Shown: in pieces, positions 8,074 to 16,042 of the stretch
Layout: the number at the start of each line of letters is the position of its first letter
How positions within the stretch are numbered: the first letter of the stretch is position 1
DNA from: Streptomyces sp. NBC_00091
Lineage (GTDB): Bacteria > Actinomycetota > Actinomycetes > Streptomycetales > Streptomycetaceae
Length of the DNA: 64,000 nt
Direction of reading: 5' to 3'
NCBI RefSeq assembly: GCF_026343185.1
Contig: NZ_JAPEMA010000001.1
Coordinates: forward strand, 3,906,001-3,970,000
The notes under the pieces: generated by a model
What the model was told of the DNA's origin: nothing
The model's input: the letters and a program-made list of their open reading frames with translations, nothing else
Databases searched by the model: none
Program-made: the position numbers and the translations under genes

Positions 8074-8880
8074 GTGCCCGAAGGGCATACGATCCACCGC
8101 CTCGCCCAGGACCACACCGAGCGCTTCGCCGCCCGCCCGGTACGGGTGAGCAGCCCCCAGGGCCGCTTCGCCGAGAGCGCGGCCCTGCTCGACGGCCGCG
8201 AGCTGGAGAGCGCCGAGGCACACGGCAAGCACCTCTTCCTGGAGCTGGGCGACGCCTGGATCCACATCCACCTCGGCCTCTTCGGCAAGCTCGGCTTCGG
8301 CCCCGCCCCGGCCCCGCCGGCCACCGACACGGTCCGGCTGCGCCTGCTGAACGAGGACCACTACGCCGACCTGCGCGGCCCCACCGTCTGCGCGCTGATC
8401 GGCGAGGGCGAGAAGAAGGCGATACACGACCGCCTCGGCCCCGACCCGCTGCGCCCGGCCGACGACCCCGGCCGCGCCTGGGCCCGCATCTCCCGCTCCC
8501 GCACCACCGTCGCCGCCCTGCTCATGGACCAGAAGATCGTCGCGGGCGTGGGCAACGTCTACCGCGCCGAGGTCCTCTTCCGGCACGGCATCGACCCCTA
8601 CCGGCTCGGCAAGGACCTCATCCGCGCCGAATGGGACGCGATGTGGGCCGATCTGGTGGAGCTGATGCGCGAGGGCGTACGGAACAACCGGATCGACACC
8701 GTCCGCGACGAGCACCTCCCCGAGGCCATGGGCCGCCCGCCGAGGGTGGACGACCATGGCGGCGAGGTGTACGTCTACCGACGGGCGAACATGCCCTGCC
8801 ACATCTGCGGGGGCGAGATCCGCACCGCCGGTCTCGCCGCCCGCAACCTCTTCTGGTGCCCCACCTGCCAGCAGCGCTAG
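8074..8880 (+). CDS. Fpg/Nei-family DNA glycosylase (endonuclease VIII-like)
   Basis: This 268-residue base-excision repair enzyme has the Nei-type N-terminus. After removal of Met1, Pro2 is the Schiff-base nucleophile and Glu3 follows, within PEGHTIHR; Fpg enzymes start PELPE. The helix-two-turn-helix region (DQKIVAGVGNVYRAEVLF) and a C-terminal four-cysteine zinc finger (CHICGG...WCPTC) are complete. It should remove oxidised bases and nick the abasic site. GTG 8074 follows GAGGAG (8061-8066). The TAG stop at 8878-8880 is made by the left end of the palindromic element that begins there, so the insertion sits exactly at the end of this gene. Confidence 0.93.
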   Translation: MPEGHTIHRLAQDHTERFAARPVRVSSPQGRFAESAALLDGRELESAEAHGKHLFLELGDAWIHIHLGLFGKLGFGPAPAPPATDTVRLRLLNEDHYADLRGPTVCALIGEGEKKAIHDRLGPDPLRPADDPGRAWARISRSRTTVAALLMDQKIVAGVGNVYRAEVLFRHGIDPYRLGKDLIRAEWDAMWADLVELMREGVRNNRIDTVRDEHLPEAMGRPPRVDDHGGEVYVYRRANMPCHICGGEIRTAGLAARNLFWCPTCQQR

Positions 8881-9042
8881 GGGGTGTCCGGTGGATCAGG
8901 GCCGGATAGGCCGGGTCGTCTGGTGCCGTGGATTGCAAGGCGGAGGAGGGAGCCACTGCGGAGCATTGGCGACCGACGACAACGCGGCAAGCCGCGGTGC
9001 CAGGCGGGCCGGGCCCGGCCCTGATCCGCCGGACACCCCCTA
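8878..9042. mobile_element. MITE-like palindromic element at a CTAG target
   Basis: The two ends are near-perfect terminal inverted repeats: both read TAGGGGGTGTCCGG inward, then one T/C difference, then GGATCAGGGCCGG. Similarity continues weakly to about 50 bases from each end. Each end sits in a CTAG tetranucleotide, as expected for insertion at TA with TA duplication by IS630/Tc1-mariner-type transposases. The element is about 165 bp with no coding capacity, so it would need a transposase supplied in trans. It lies between the convergent glycosylase and Eis-like genes, provides the glycosylase stop codon, and can fold into a long hairpin that probably also terminates transcription. Confidence 0.75.
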
Positions 9043-9062
9043 GCCGCGCGGAGCCGGCCCGG

Positions 9063-10298
9063 CTAGAACCCGTGCGGCAGCCAGGGGGCCACGTCGCCCG
9101 TGAAGGCCCGCGAGGCCTCCCGCAGCGCGCCCGGGCGCAGCTCGCGCACCCGGCCGGCCGCCGCCAGCGAGGTGAGCGTGATCCCGCCGAGGTACGCCGA
9201 GCCCAGCTCACGGACCGACAGCTCCAGATCGGCGGGATCCTCGGTCCGCGTGCACTGGGCGGAGCCACCGGCGCCGGCCGTCAGCCGCCACCGCCCCGCG
9301 TTCCACGGGCAGAGCGCGTCCTCCACCTCCAGGACCACGTCCAGCGGGGCCCCGTACGCCCGCGCCTCCAGCGCGGCCGGCAGGTCCACCAGCCGCACGT
9401 GCAGTGCGTCCCGCTGCCTCACCCGGACCCGCCGGACGTCGCTGACCAGGTGGAACAGCGGATCGTCCACGGGCCGCATGAAGGCCCGCACGTGCCAGGT
9501 CAGGTCGATCTCGAAGAGGTAGCGCCACAGCGCCGCGTACGCCGCCGGGTCCAGCGCGTCCACCTCGCCCACCTGCACCTTGCCGTCCGAACCGGTCTGC
9601 TCCCAGTCGGGCCGGACCCGGTAGCGGGCGTACCCGACCACCTCGCCGTCGGCGTCCTCCGCCACCACGCACTTCAGCGGCGACGCCCCGTCCCGCTGCG
9701 CCTCGGGGTCCAGCACCGCCTGCCGCTCCCACCCCGGCCGGCGCGCGAGCATCCCCGGCCGGCCCGCGACCAGGGCGGCGTAGACCCGCTCGCAGTCCGC
9801 GAGGGCCTTCTCCGGGTCCACGAGCCGCAGCCGCACCCCGTCCGTCCCCGGTGGCACGGAGAGCCGTACCCGGGTGGTGTCGATGTCGACGGACATGGCG
9901 TAGGCGGCCGTGCCGTAACCGAAACGCCCGTAGATCGCCGGATCCGAGGCCGTCAGCACGGCGAGCGGCTCGCCACCCGCGCGGACGTCGTCCAGCTGGC
10001 GGCGCATCAGCGAGGTGAGCACCCCGCGCCTGCGGTGCGTCGGCGCGACACCGACCATCGTGACTCCGGCCGCGGGCACCAGCGCCCCGCCCGGCACGGA
10101 GAGGCGGAAACTGAAGGCGGAGGCCGAGCCGACGCAGTCCCCGCCGTCCCAGACGCCGAGCGAGCGGTCCGGCTCCGTCAGTGACCGGAAGAGCTCCCGG
10201 CTCTCCCGGACCTCGGCCACACCACCGAATGCCAGTTCCAGATGATCGAACCAGACATCCCACTCATCGCGCTTCAAAATCCGCATCTCAAGAGCCAT
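9063..10298 (-). CDS. Eis-like GNAT N-acetyltransferase
   Basis: This 411-residue protein resembles mycobacterial Eis (about 400 residues): an N-terminal GNAT domain, a second degenerate GNAT-like domain, and a C-terminal sterol-carrier-like domain. The acetyl-CoA binding motif is visible as VGVAPTHRRRGVLTSLM, followed by TASDPAIYGRFGYGTA, which is very typical of Eis proteins. Eis enzymes acetylate amines on aminoglycosides and peptides at several positions; the natural substrate here is unknown. Start ATG 10298 (MALEMRILKR) is preceded by GAGGA. The open frame continues far upstream to 11777, but that part is antisense to the phosphatase gene and is not protein-like. Confidence 0.9.
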   Translation of the reverse strand: MALEMRILKRDEWDVWFDHLELAFGGVAEVRESRELFRSLTEPDRSLGVWDGGDCVGSASAFSFRLSVPGGALVPAAGVTMVGVAPTHRRRGVLTSLMRRQLDDVRAGGEPLAVLTASDPAIYGRFGYGTAAYAMSVDIDTTRVRLSVPPGTDGVRLRLVDPEKALADCERVYAALVAGRPGMLARRPGWERQAVLDPEAQRDGASPLKCVVAEDADGEVVGYARYRVRPDWEQTGSDGKVQVGEVDALDPAAYAALWRYLFEIDLTWHVRAFMRPVDDPLFHLVSDVRRVRVRQRDALHVRLVDLPAALEARAYGAPLDVVLEVEDALCPWNAGRWRLTAGAGGSAQCTRTEDPADLELSVRELGSAYLGGITLTSLAAAGRVRELRPGALREASRAFTGDVAPWLPHGF

Positions 10299-10415
10299 GA
10301 GGCCATCCTCACCCGGGCATTCGGCCGCGGGCGAAGGGTTTTTGCCCCGCGAAGTTCCGTAGGTCCGGGGGTCCCCCTGCGCAGCCACAGCCAGGATGGA
10401 TAGGGTCCCGAAGCA

Positions 10416-11558
10416 ATGGCCGGAGCACGTATGGAGACGCTCAGGGCCCGGATGCGCATGCTGTCGCACCGGGCCCGCACCGCCATGCGCAAATCCGCCG
10501 TCGACTACTTCCGCGGGGACGCCTCCGACTGGCTGGCCTTCGGCGGACTCCTCCTGACCGTCCCCGCCATAGCCTGCGGCACCCTCCTGATGCCCGTCTG
10601 GTTCTCCCCGTCGGCACTGGTCCTGCCCATCGTCGCCGGCGGACTCCTGCTGCGGCCCGCCAGCCTGCTCGGCCTGTACGCCGCCTCCGCGGCCGCCCTG
10701 ATCGTCGAGGCCCTCGTCCTCGGCCCCTATACCCAGGGCCCCGCCCGGGTCACCCCCGGGACCGTGCTCGTCGTGGCCGCCTGCGGATTCTTCGGACTGG
10801 TCATCGCCCAGTTCCGCAGCCGCGTCGGCGTCCCCTGGAGACGCGGCGGCACCATGCTCTTCGACCTGCGCGAACGCATCCGGGTCCAGAGCAAGCTGCC
10901 CGCCCTGCCGCGCGGCTGGCACCGCGAGATGGCCCTGCGCCCGGCCGGCGGCCAGTCCTTCTCCGGGGACTTCGTCGTCGCCGCCCGCACCAACGGCGGC
11001 CGCACCCTGGAGATCGTCCTCACCGACGTCTCCGGCAAGGGCATGGAAGCCGGCTCCCGCGCCCTGCTGCTGTCCGGGGCCTTCGGCGGGCTGCTCGGCG
11101 CCCTGCCGCCGCACGGGTTCCTGCCCGCCGCCAACGGCTACCTGCTCCGCCAGGACTGGGACGAGGGCTTCGCCACCTCCATCCACCTCGTCCTGGACCT
11201 GGAGACCGGCGACTACGAACTGCTGTCCGCCGGACACCTCCCCGCCCTCCAGCTCTCCGCCGGCACCGGCCGCTGGCAGGAGGTCTCCGGCGAGGGCCCG
11301 CTGCTCGGCGTCTACGACGGGGCCACCTTCGAACCCGCCCGGGGCAACCTGCGGCGCGGAGACGTCCTGATGCTCTTCACCGACGGCCTTGTGGAGACCT
11401 CCGACCGCGAGATCAGCGAGGGCATCGACCGGCTCACCGGCGAGGCCGACCGCTACGTCGCCGCCGGCTGGGAGGGCGCCGCCTGGCACCTGATCGAAAA
11501 GGTCGCCAAGGACGTCAACGACGACCGCGCCCTGCTCCTCATCCGCCGCTCCCCCTGA
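10416..11558 (+). CDS. Membrane-anchored SpoIIE/PP2C-type serine phosphatase
   Basis: This 380-residue protein has an N-terminal basic segment, about three or four transmembrane helices (residues ~40-130), then a PP2C phosphatase domain of the SpoIIE type. Metal-binding motifs are visible: SFSGDFV, the LTDVSGKGMEAG helix start, LLSAGHLPAL, MLFTDGLVE and the final DDRALLLI. Streptomyces encodes many such phosphatases, which usually dephosphorylate anti-sigma antagonists. No sigma or anti-sigma gene is adjacent, so the partner is unknown. ATG 10416 follows a TAGGGT hexamer by nine bases; Met6 at 10431, with GGAG before it, is an alternative start. Confidence 0.9.
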   Translation: MAGARMETLRARMRMLSHRARTAMRKSAVDYFRGDASDWLAFGGLLLTVPAIACGTLLMPVWFSPSALVLPIVAGGLLLRPASLLGLYAASAAALIVEALVLGPYTQGPARVTPGTVLVVAACGFFGLVIAQFRSRVGVPWRRGGTMLFDLRERIRVQSKLPALPRGWHREMALRPAGGQSFSGDFVVAARTNGGRTLEIVLTDVSGKGMEAGSRALLLSGAFGGLLGALPPHGFLPAANGYLLRQDWDEGFATSIHLVLDLETGDYELLSAGHLPALQLSAGTGRWQEVSGEGPLLGVYDGATFEPARGNLRRGDVLMLFTDGLVETSDREISEGIDRLTGEADRYVAAGWEGAAWHLIEKVAKDVNDDRALLLIRRSP

Positions 11559-11688
11559 CCCGCGGTGGGGTTTACCCCACCGGGCACCCGCCGGGCCGCT
11601 CCATGGCCGCCGCCGCACGGTGATCCGTAGCGTCGACCACGACAACACGGACACGGCACAGCGGACACGGCACGGAAGGCGGCACACC

Positions 11689-12525
11689 ATGGGGCTGCGG
11701 CGCAACAGGAACGCACGACAGGACGAGGCCGCACAGCACGGGGCCGGACAGTACGAGGCCGGACAGTACGGGCCCACGCCCGCCGTCGAGCTGCGCGGCG
11801 TACGGCGCGCCTACGGACGGGGCGGCGCCGTCGTCCACGCCCTGCGCGGCATCGACCTCAGCCTGCCGCGCGGCAGCTTCACCGCCGTGATGGGCCCCTC
11901 CGGCTCCGGCAAGTCCACCTTCCTCCAGTGCGCCGCCGGACTCGACGTCCCCACCGAGGGCTCCGTCCGGCTCGGCGGCACCGAGATCAGCACCATGAAC
12001 GAGAACGAACTCACCGAGCTGCGCCGCAGCCGCCTCGGCTTCGTCTTCCAGGCCTTCAACCTGCTGCCCTCGCTCACCGTCGAGCAGAACGTCCTCCTCC
12101 CGATGAGCCTCGGCGGCGGCCGCCAGGACCGGGCCCGGGCCGCCGAGCTGCTCGCCCGCGTCGGCCTCGAGGGCAAGGGCGGGCGCCGCCCCGCCGAACT
12201 CTCCGGCGGCCAGCAGCAGCGGGTCGCCATCGCCCGGGCCCTGGTCACCCGGCCCGACGTGGTCTTCGCCGACGAACCCACCGGCGCCCTCGACACCACC
12301 ACCGCCGCCGAGGTCCTCGGCCTGCTGCGGGACGCCGTCGACTCCCTCGGGGCCACCGTCGTCATGGTCACTCACGACCCGGCCGCCGCCGCCCACGCCG
12401 ACCAGGTGCTCTTCCTCGCCGACGGCCTCATCGCGGACCGCCTCCCGCGCAGCACCGCCACCGTCATCACCTCCCGCATGACCACCCTCACGGCCCGCCC
12501 GGCGCCGGCCTACGCGACGCTCTGA
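11689..12525 (+). CDS. ABC transporter ATP-binding protein, MacB/LolD type, without permease
   Basis: This 278-residue ATPase has Walker [11 protein letters not shown]-loop [12 protein letters not shown], signature [15 protein letters not shown], Walker [13 protein letters not shown] and switch histidine in VTHDP. The sequence belongs to the MacB/LolD/FtsE group, which pairs with FtsX-like permeases and exports lipoproteins, peptides or drugs. In Streptomyces the permease gene normally follows directly, but here the next gene is a lipoprotein on the opposite strand and no permease is in the window. The Gln/Gly/Tyr-rich N-terminal tail (about 30 residues) is poorly conserved. ATG 11689 is chosen over 11620 because GGAAGG lies about nine bases upstream. 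Confidence 0.9.
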   Translation: MGLRRNRNARQDEAAQHGAGQYEAGQYGPTPAVELRGVRRAYGRGGAVVHALRGIDLSLPRGSFTAVMGPSGSGKSTFLQCAAGLDVPTEGSVRLGGTEISTMNENELTELRRSRLGFVFQAFNLLPSLTVEQNVLLPMSLGGGRQDRARAAELLARVGLEGKGGRRPAELSGGQQQRVAIARALVTRPDVVFADEPTGALDTTTAAEVLGLLRDAVDSLGATVVMVTHDPAAAAHADQVLFLADGLIADRLPRSTATVITSRMTTLTARPAPAYATL

Positions 12526-12580
12526 CCGCAGCGGACGCGCCGCGCCGCAGCCCGGACCGCGGGGGCCGGCCGTCCGGACG

Positions 12581-13153
12581 TCACCGCCCCGCCGGTCTCC
12601 AGGGCCCGACCCCGAGCTTCCCCGTGGTCCCCAGGTCGACGGGCACCGTGAGCCGCAGCCGGAGCCGGGGCGCGCCCGGCTTCGGCGCCAGGTCCACCAC
12701 CCACCCCTCGGCCGGGGTCCCGTCGGTGACCAGGTTCCGCCACAGCAGCGACACCGACGCGGACTCCCCGGGCCGGAGGGTCACCGGCTGCGGCGCGGAG
12801 TCGAGGCCGGTCGAGGAGACCACACCGTTCGACCCCTGCCCCACGGACACCTCCACCGGCCGCTCCTCGCGGTCCAGCAGCCGCAGGTCGGGATGCCCCG
12901 CCAGTAGGTAGGGGCGGGTACCGCAGTTGAGCAGCTGGACCTCCCCCACGCGCAGCCCCATCGCCGCGTTCCCGGTGCCCTCCAGCAGCCGCACCCCGCC
13001 CTCGGGGCAGGGCACCGGCTCCGCCGACGGCGGCGCCTCCCCGATCGCCTCCATGAACGGGGTGCACCCCGTCCCCACCCCCGTCAGCACCCCGGCCAGG
13101 GCCAAGGCCCCCGCCACCGCACCAACCCGTTTCGCCCGCCCCTGTCCGGTCAT
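12581..13153 (-). CDS. Putative secreted lipoprotein, DUF4232-like
   Basis: This 190-residue protein has a basic start (MTGQGRAKR), a hydrophobic signal segment and a cysteine at about residue 30 in GVGTGC, consistent with lipid anchoring although the lipobox is not canonical. The mature part has a conserved cysteine pair (VPCPEG and LLNCGTRPY), and PGESASVSLLWRN resembles the DUF4232 family of extracellular beta-sandwich domains common in Streptomyces. Function is unknown. It is convergent with the ABC ATPase and divergent from the PLP enzyme. The family call is by resemblance only. Confidence 0.7.
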   Translation of the reverse strand: MTGQGRAKRVGAVAGALALAGVLTGVGTGCTPFMEAIGEAPPSAEPVPCPEGGVRLLEGTGNAAMGLRVGEVQLLNCGTRPYLLAGHPDLRLLDREERPVEVSVGQGSNGVVSSTGLDSAPQPVTLRPGESASVSLLWRNLVTDGTPAEGWVVDLAPKPGAPRLRLRLTVPVDLGTTGKLGVGPWRPAGR

Positions 13154-13237
13154 CCCCCGACCCTAAGCCGCCACGCCCGGCCACTCACCCGGGATTGGCC
13201 CGTCCCCCCGGCCCCCCGCGCGCCCTACGGTGCCGCC

Positions 13238-14626
13238 ATGGACCGTACGCTCGCCGCCGACCTCGTCCGGCTCCCCGAACTCCTCGACGCCACCCGCCGC
13301 GCCGCCGCCGAGGCCCTCGCGGCCCTGGACGACCGTCCCGTCGTACCGCCCGCCGCCGAACCGCCCGCGCCCCTGCCGCTGCCCGGACACGGCAGCGGTA
13401 CGGAGCAGGCCCTGGCCGAGTTCCAGGCCCGCTGGGCACCCCGCCTCTCGGCCTCCGCCGGACCCCGCTACCTCGGCTTCGTCACCGGCGGAGCCACCCC
13501 CGCCGCCCTCGCCGGGGACTGGCTGACCGCGGCCCACGACCAGAACTCCAACTCCGCCCTCGACGGCGCCGGCCAGCACCTCGAACGCGAGACCGTCGGC
13601 TGGCTGCGCGAGCTCTTCGGCCTCTCCGAGGACCACACCGGCACCTTCGTCAGCGGCGCCACCATGTCCAACACCACCGGCCTCGCCATCGCCCGCGAGT
13701 GGCTCGGCGAACGCCTCGGGGTCCGCCCGGCCGAGGACGGCGCGGCGGCCCTCGGCCCCGTCCGCGTCCTCTCCGGCGCCCCGCACTCCTCCATCGCCAA
13801 GGCCCTCGCCGTCCTCGGCCTCGGCCGCGCCTCCCTCGTCCGGGTGCCCACCCTCCCCGGCCGGGAGGCCGTCGACCCCGCCGCCCTCGACCGGGCCCTG
13901 GCCGACACGCCCGGCCCGGCGGTGGTCGTCGCCAATTCCGGCACCGTCAACACCGTCGACTTCGACGACCTCCGGGCCATCACCGCCCTGCGCCCGCGCC
14001 ACGACTTCTGGCTCCACACCGACGCCGCCTTCGGCGCCTTCGCGGCCCTCTCCCCGGAGCACGCGCACCTCGTCGCCGGGCTCGACGCCTCGGACTCCGT
14101 CTGCGTCGACCTGCACAAATGGCTCAACGTCCCCTACGACAGCGCCGTCCAGTTCACCCGCCGCCGCGACCTCCAGACCCGGGTCTTCGCCAACGCCGCC
14201 GCCTACCTCGGACCCCTCGGCGCCGAACCCGACCTGGTCCACCTCACCCCCGAGAACTCCCACCGGCTGCGGGCCCTCGCCGCCTGGTTCACCCTGCGCG
14301 CCTACGGCCGCGAGGGCCACCGGGAGATCGTCGAACGGGACATCGCCTGCGCCCGCTCCCTCGGCGAGCGGCTCGACCGGGACCCGGCCTTCAGGCTCCT
14401 GGCCCCGGTCCGCCTCAACGTCGTCTGCTTCACCCTCGCCCAGGACCCCACCCCCGAGCGGCTGACCGCCCTGCGGGAGGCCGTGGCCGCCGAGGTGTTC
14501 GTCACCCCCACGGTCCACGGGGGAACCGCCGCCCTGCGCGCCGCGTTCTCCAACTGGCGTACCACGCAGGTGGACGTACGCCGGGCCGCCGAGGCCCTGC
14601 GCACGGCAGCGAAGGAGATCGCATGA
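13238..14626 (+). CDS. Pyridoxal-phosphate-dependent decarboxylase family protein (group II)
   Basis: This 462-residue enzyme belongs to the PLP group II decarboxylase family (aromatic amino acid, glutamate and diaminobutyrate decarboxylases). The cofactor lysine is in CVDLHKWLNVPYD, the aspartate pairing with the pyridine nitrogen is in WLHTDAAFGAF, and GTFVSGATMSNTTGLA binds the phosphate. The substrate cannot be assigned. A TACGGT hexamer lies six bases before the ATG with no ribosome binding site, suggesting a leaderless start. Its stop overlaps the start of the HD-domain gene by four bases (ATGA), so the two are translationally coupled. Confidence 0.88.
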   Translation: MDRTLAADLVRLPELLDATRRAAAEALAALDDRPVVPPAAEPPAPLPLPGHGSGTEQALAEFQARWAPRLSASAGPRYLGFVTGGATPAALAGDWLTAAHDQNSNSALDGAGQHLERETVGWLRELFGLSEDHTGTFVSGATMSNTTGLAIAREWLGERLGVRPAEDGAAALGPVRVLSGAPHSSIAKALAVLGLGRASLVRVPTLPGREAVDPAALDRALADTPGPAVVVANSGTVNTVDFDDLRAITALRPRHDFWLHTDAAFGAFAALSPEHAHLVAGLDASDSVCVDLHKWLNVPYDSAVQFTRRRDLQTRVFANAAAYLGPLGAEPDLVHLTPENSHRLRALAAWFTLRAYGREGHREIVERDIACARSLGERLDRDPAFRLLAPVRLNVVCFTLAQDPTPERLTALREAVAAEVFVTPTVHGGTAALRAAFSNWRTTQVDVRRAAEALRTAAKEIA

Positions 14627-15078
14627 CGGCCCGCTCCCTGACCCTCACCGAGGTAGAGGCCCTCGCCCGCTCCGCGCACGAGGGGCAGACCGACAAGGCC
14701 GGCCGGCCCTACGCCGAGCACCTGGCCGCCGTCGCCGAGGGCGTGCGGCTGCGCGGCGGCAGCCCCGCCCAGCAGGCCGCGGCCTGGCTCCACGACTCCG
14801 TGGAGGACGACGCGCTCAGCCCCGGACAGCTCGCCGCGGCCGCCCTCCCGGAGGAGGTCAAGGCCATGGTCCTGGCCCTCACCAAACGCGCCGGAGAACC
14901 GCTCGAGGACTACGCCGCCCGCATCCTCGCCACGCCCGGCGCCCTCCTCGTCAAGGAAGCCGACATCGCGCACAACGCCGATCCCGTACGCCTCTCCGTA
15001 CTGGACGCGCCCACCCGCGACCGGCTGGCCGCGAAGTACGCGTACGTCCGCTCCCTCCTCGGCATCACCACGCCCTGA
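14623..15078 (+). CDS. Small HD-domain phosphohydrolase (alarmone hydrolase-like)
   Basis: This 151-residue protein is a stand-alone HD domain resembling the hydrolase half of RelA/SpoT and MESH1-type small alarmone hydrolases. Metal-site elements are RSAHEGQTDKAGRPY, EHLAAVAEGV, the HD pair in AAWLHDSVEDD, and VKEADIAHNAD near the C-terminus. It could hydrolyse (p)ppGpp or a related nucleotide; that is inference from family. The ATG overlaps the stop of the upstream PLP enzyme (ATGA), indicating coupled expression. Both genes end 177 bases before the next gene. Confidence 0.8.
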   Translation: MTARSLTLTEVEALARSAHEGQTDKAGRPYAEHLAAVAEGVRLRGGSPAQQAAAWLHDSVEDDALSPGQLAAAALPEEVKAMVLALTKRAGEPLEDYAARILATPGALLVKEADIAHNADPVRLSVLDAPTRDRLAAKYAYVRSLLGITTP

Positions 15079-15254
15079 CCCCCGCCCCACGCCCGAAATG
15101 TGCCCGGTATGTGCGTGCTTGGCGGAAAAGACGTGATGGCGATTCGTCACGAGGCGGATAGCGGGGGCCGGTTGGTGGGAGGATGGTCCATGTGGGGGCG
15201 TACAGGGCCGTACGCCCCGGGCCGGCCAGGGGACGACCGAAGGTGTGATCAGTA

Positions 15255-15449
15255 GTGGCCATTTCGCTGTCAGTGGTGGTTCTGTTGGCGGTCATCCTGG
15301 TGATCCTGATCCGCGGCAAGCACATGAAGGCCGGCCCCGCGATCATCGCGGTCCTCTTCGGCTTCTTCCTCGCGTCCAGCTCCATCGCCCCGGACGTCAA
15401 CCGGTTCCTGAACTCCCTCGCGGACACCATCGCGGGCATCAAGCTCTGA
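15255..15449 (+). CDS. Small conserved membrane protein (64 aa), unknown function
   Basis: This 64-residue protein starts at GTG 15255 (MAISLSVVVLLAVILVILIR). It has one strongly hydrophobic N-terminal helix, a basic turn (RGKHMKAG), a second hydrophobic helix (IIAVLFGFFLASS) and a short amphipathic tail (VNRFLNSLADTIAG). I do not recognise a function. It is followed by a strong terminator and the tRNA-Gly gene on the other strand. The clean two-helix architecture and coding-like composition support a real gene. Confidence 0.7.
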   Translation: MAISLSVVVLLAVILVILIRGKHMKAGPAIIAVLFGFFLASSSIAPDVNRFLNSLADTIAGIKL

Positions 15450-15487
15450 CCCGCCACCGACCCCGCGAAACCGACCCCGCGAACGCC

Positions 15488-15528
15488 TCAGGGCCAGGTC
15501 GAGGAGAAGATCTCCGACCTGGCCCTGA
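15488..15528. terminator. Long hairpin terminator between the small membrane protein and tRNA-Gly
   Basis: A perfect 13-bp outer stem (15488-15500 with 15516-15528) encloses a second short stem (GGAGA/TCTCC). It lies 3' of both the small membrane protein gene and the convergent tRNA-Gly, so it can serve both. Confidence 0.88.
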
Positions 15529-15537
15529 GCCATGAAG

Positions 15538-15608
15538 AGCGGGTGACGGGAATCGAACCCGCGTAGCTAGTTTGGAAGACTAGGGCTCTACCATTGAGCT
15601 ACACCCGC
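15538..15608 (-). tRNA. tRNA-Gly (TCC)
   Basis: The minus strand folds as a standard cloverleaf of about 71 nt. The acceptor stem GCGGGTG/CACCCGC is perfect, the D-arm contains AGCTCAATGGTAGAGC, the anticodon loop CTTCCAA gives anticodon TCC, and the T-arm contains GGTTCGATTCC. The discriminator base is U, as in known tRNA-Gly(UCC). CCA is not encoded. Confidence 0.97.
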
Positions 15609-15786
15609 AACACGTGCGCCGCAGGTCCGGGGACCGCGGCACGGACAGCATCCTAGCGGGTCGCGCGGGGGGAGTGCACACCGCTTTTCGCGCCGTGTCC
15701 GGTTCCGCGCCGCGCGCGCGTGCGCCCGCCTGGGAAACCGGTGGCGTCGGAGGGTCTCCGGGCATGTACCCTACGTGTCGCACCGA

Positions 15787-15863
15787 CGGGGTGTGGCGCA
15801 GCTTGGTAGCGCGTCCGCTTTGGGAGCGGAAGGTCGTCGGTTCGAATCCGGCCACCCCGACCA
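15787..15863 (+). tRNA. tRNA-Pro (TGG)
   Basis: The cloverleaf has acceptor stem CGGGGTG/CACCCCG, D-arm GGCGCAGCTTGGTAGCGC, an anticodon loop giving TGG, and T-loop GGTTCGAATCC. The CCA end is encoded (15861-15863). It lies about 180 bases upstream of tig; the 178-bp gap between the two divergent tRNA genes holds their promoters and nothing else I can recognise. Confidence 0.97.
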
Positions 15864-16042
15864 CCAGTACCGCCCTCCACCGGGATCGTTCGTGAAGATC
15901 GCGTTGTGGGCTGATTGCCGCTTGCGGTTACTATGCAAGCTGCGTGCCCGTGTGTCTGATGTACCGGGCCGAATCCGCTGAGGCCGCTGAATCGCAGCGT
16001 TCCGGCAGAACCCCCAGCAGTCAGCCACAAGGAGACCGAACC

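Noticed and set aside
8881..9040. Treating the 8878-9042 palindrome purely as a transcription terminator
   Set aside because: The mirrored CTAG ends, long imperfect internal region and exact end-to-end repeats are more like a mobile element, though it may also terminate transcription.
10299..11777. Upstream half of the 904-codon minus-strand frame that contains the Eis-like gene
   Set aside because: It lies antisense to the SpoIIE-type phosphatase, is Gly/Ala/Glu-rich without domain features, and a good start with ribosome binding site exists at 10298.
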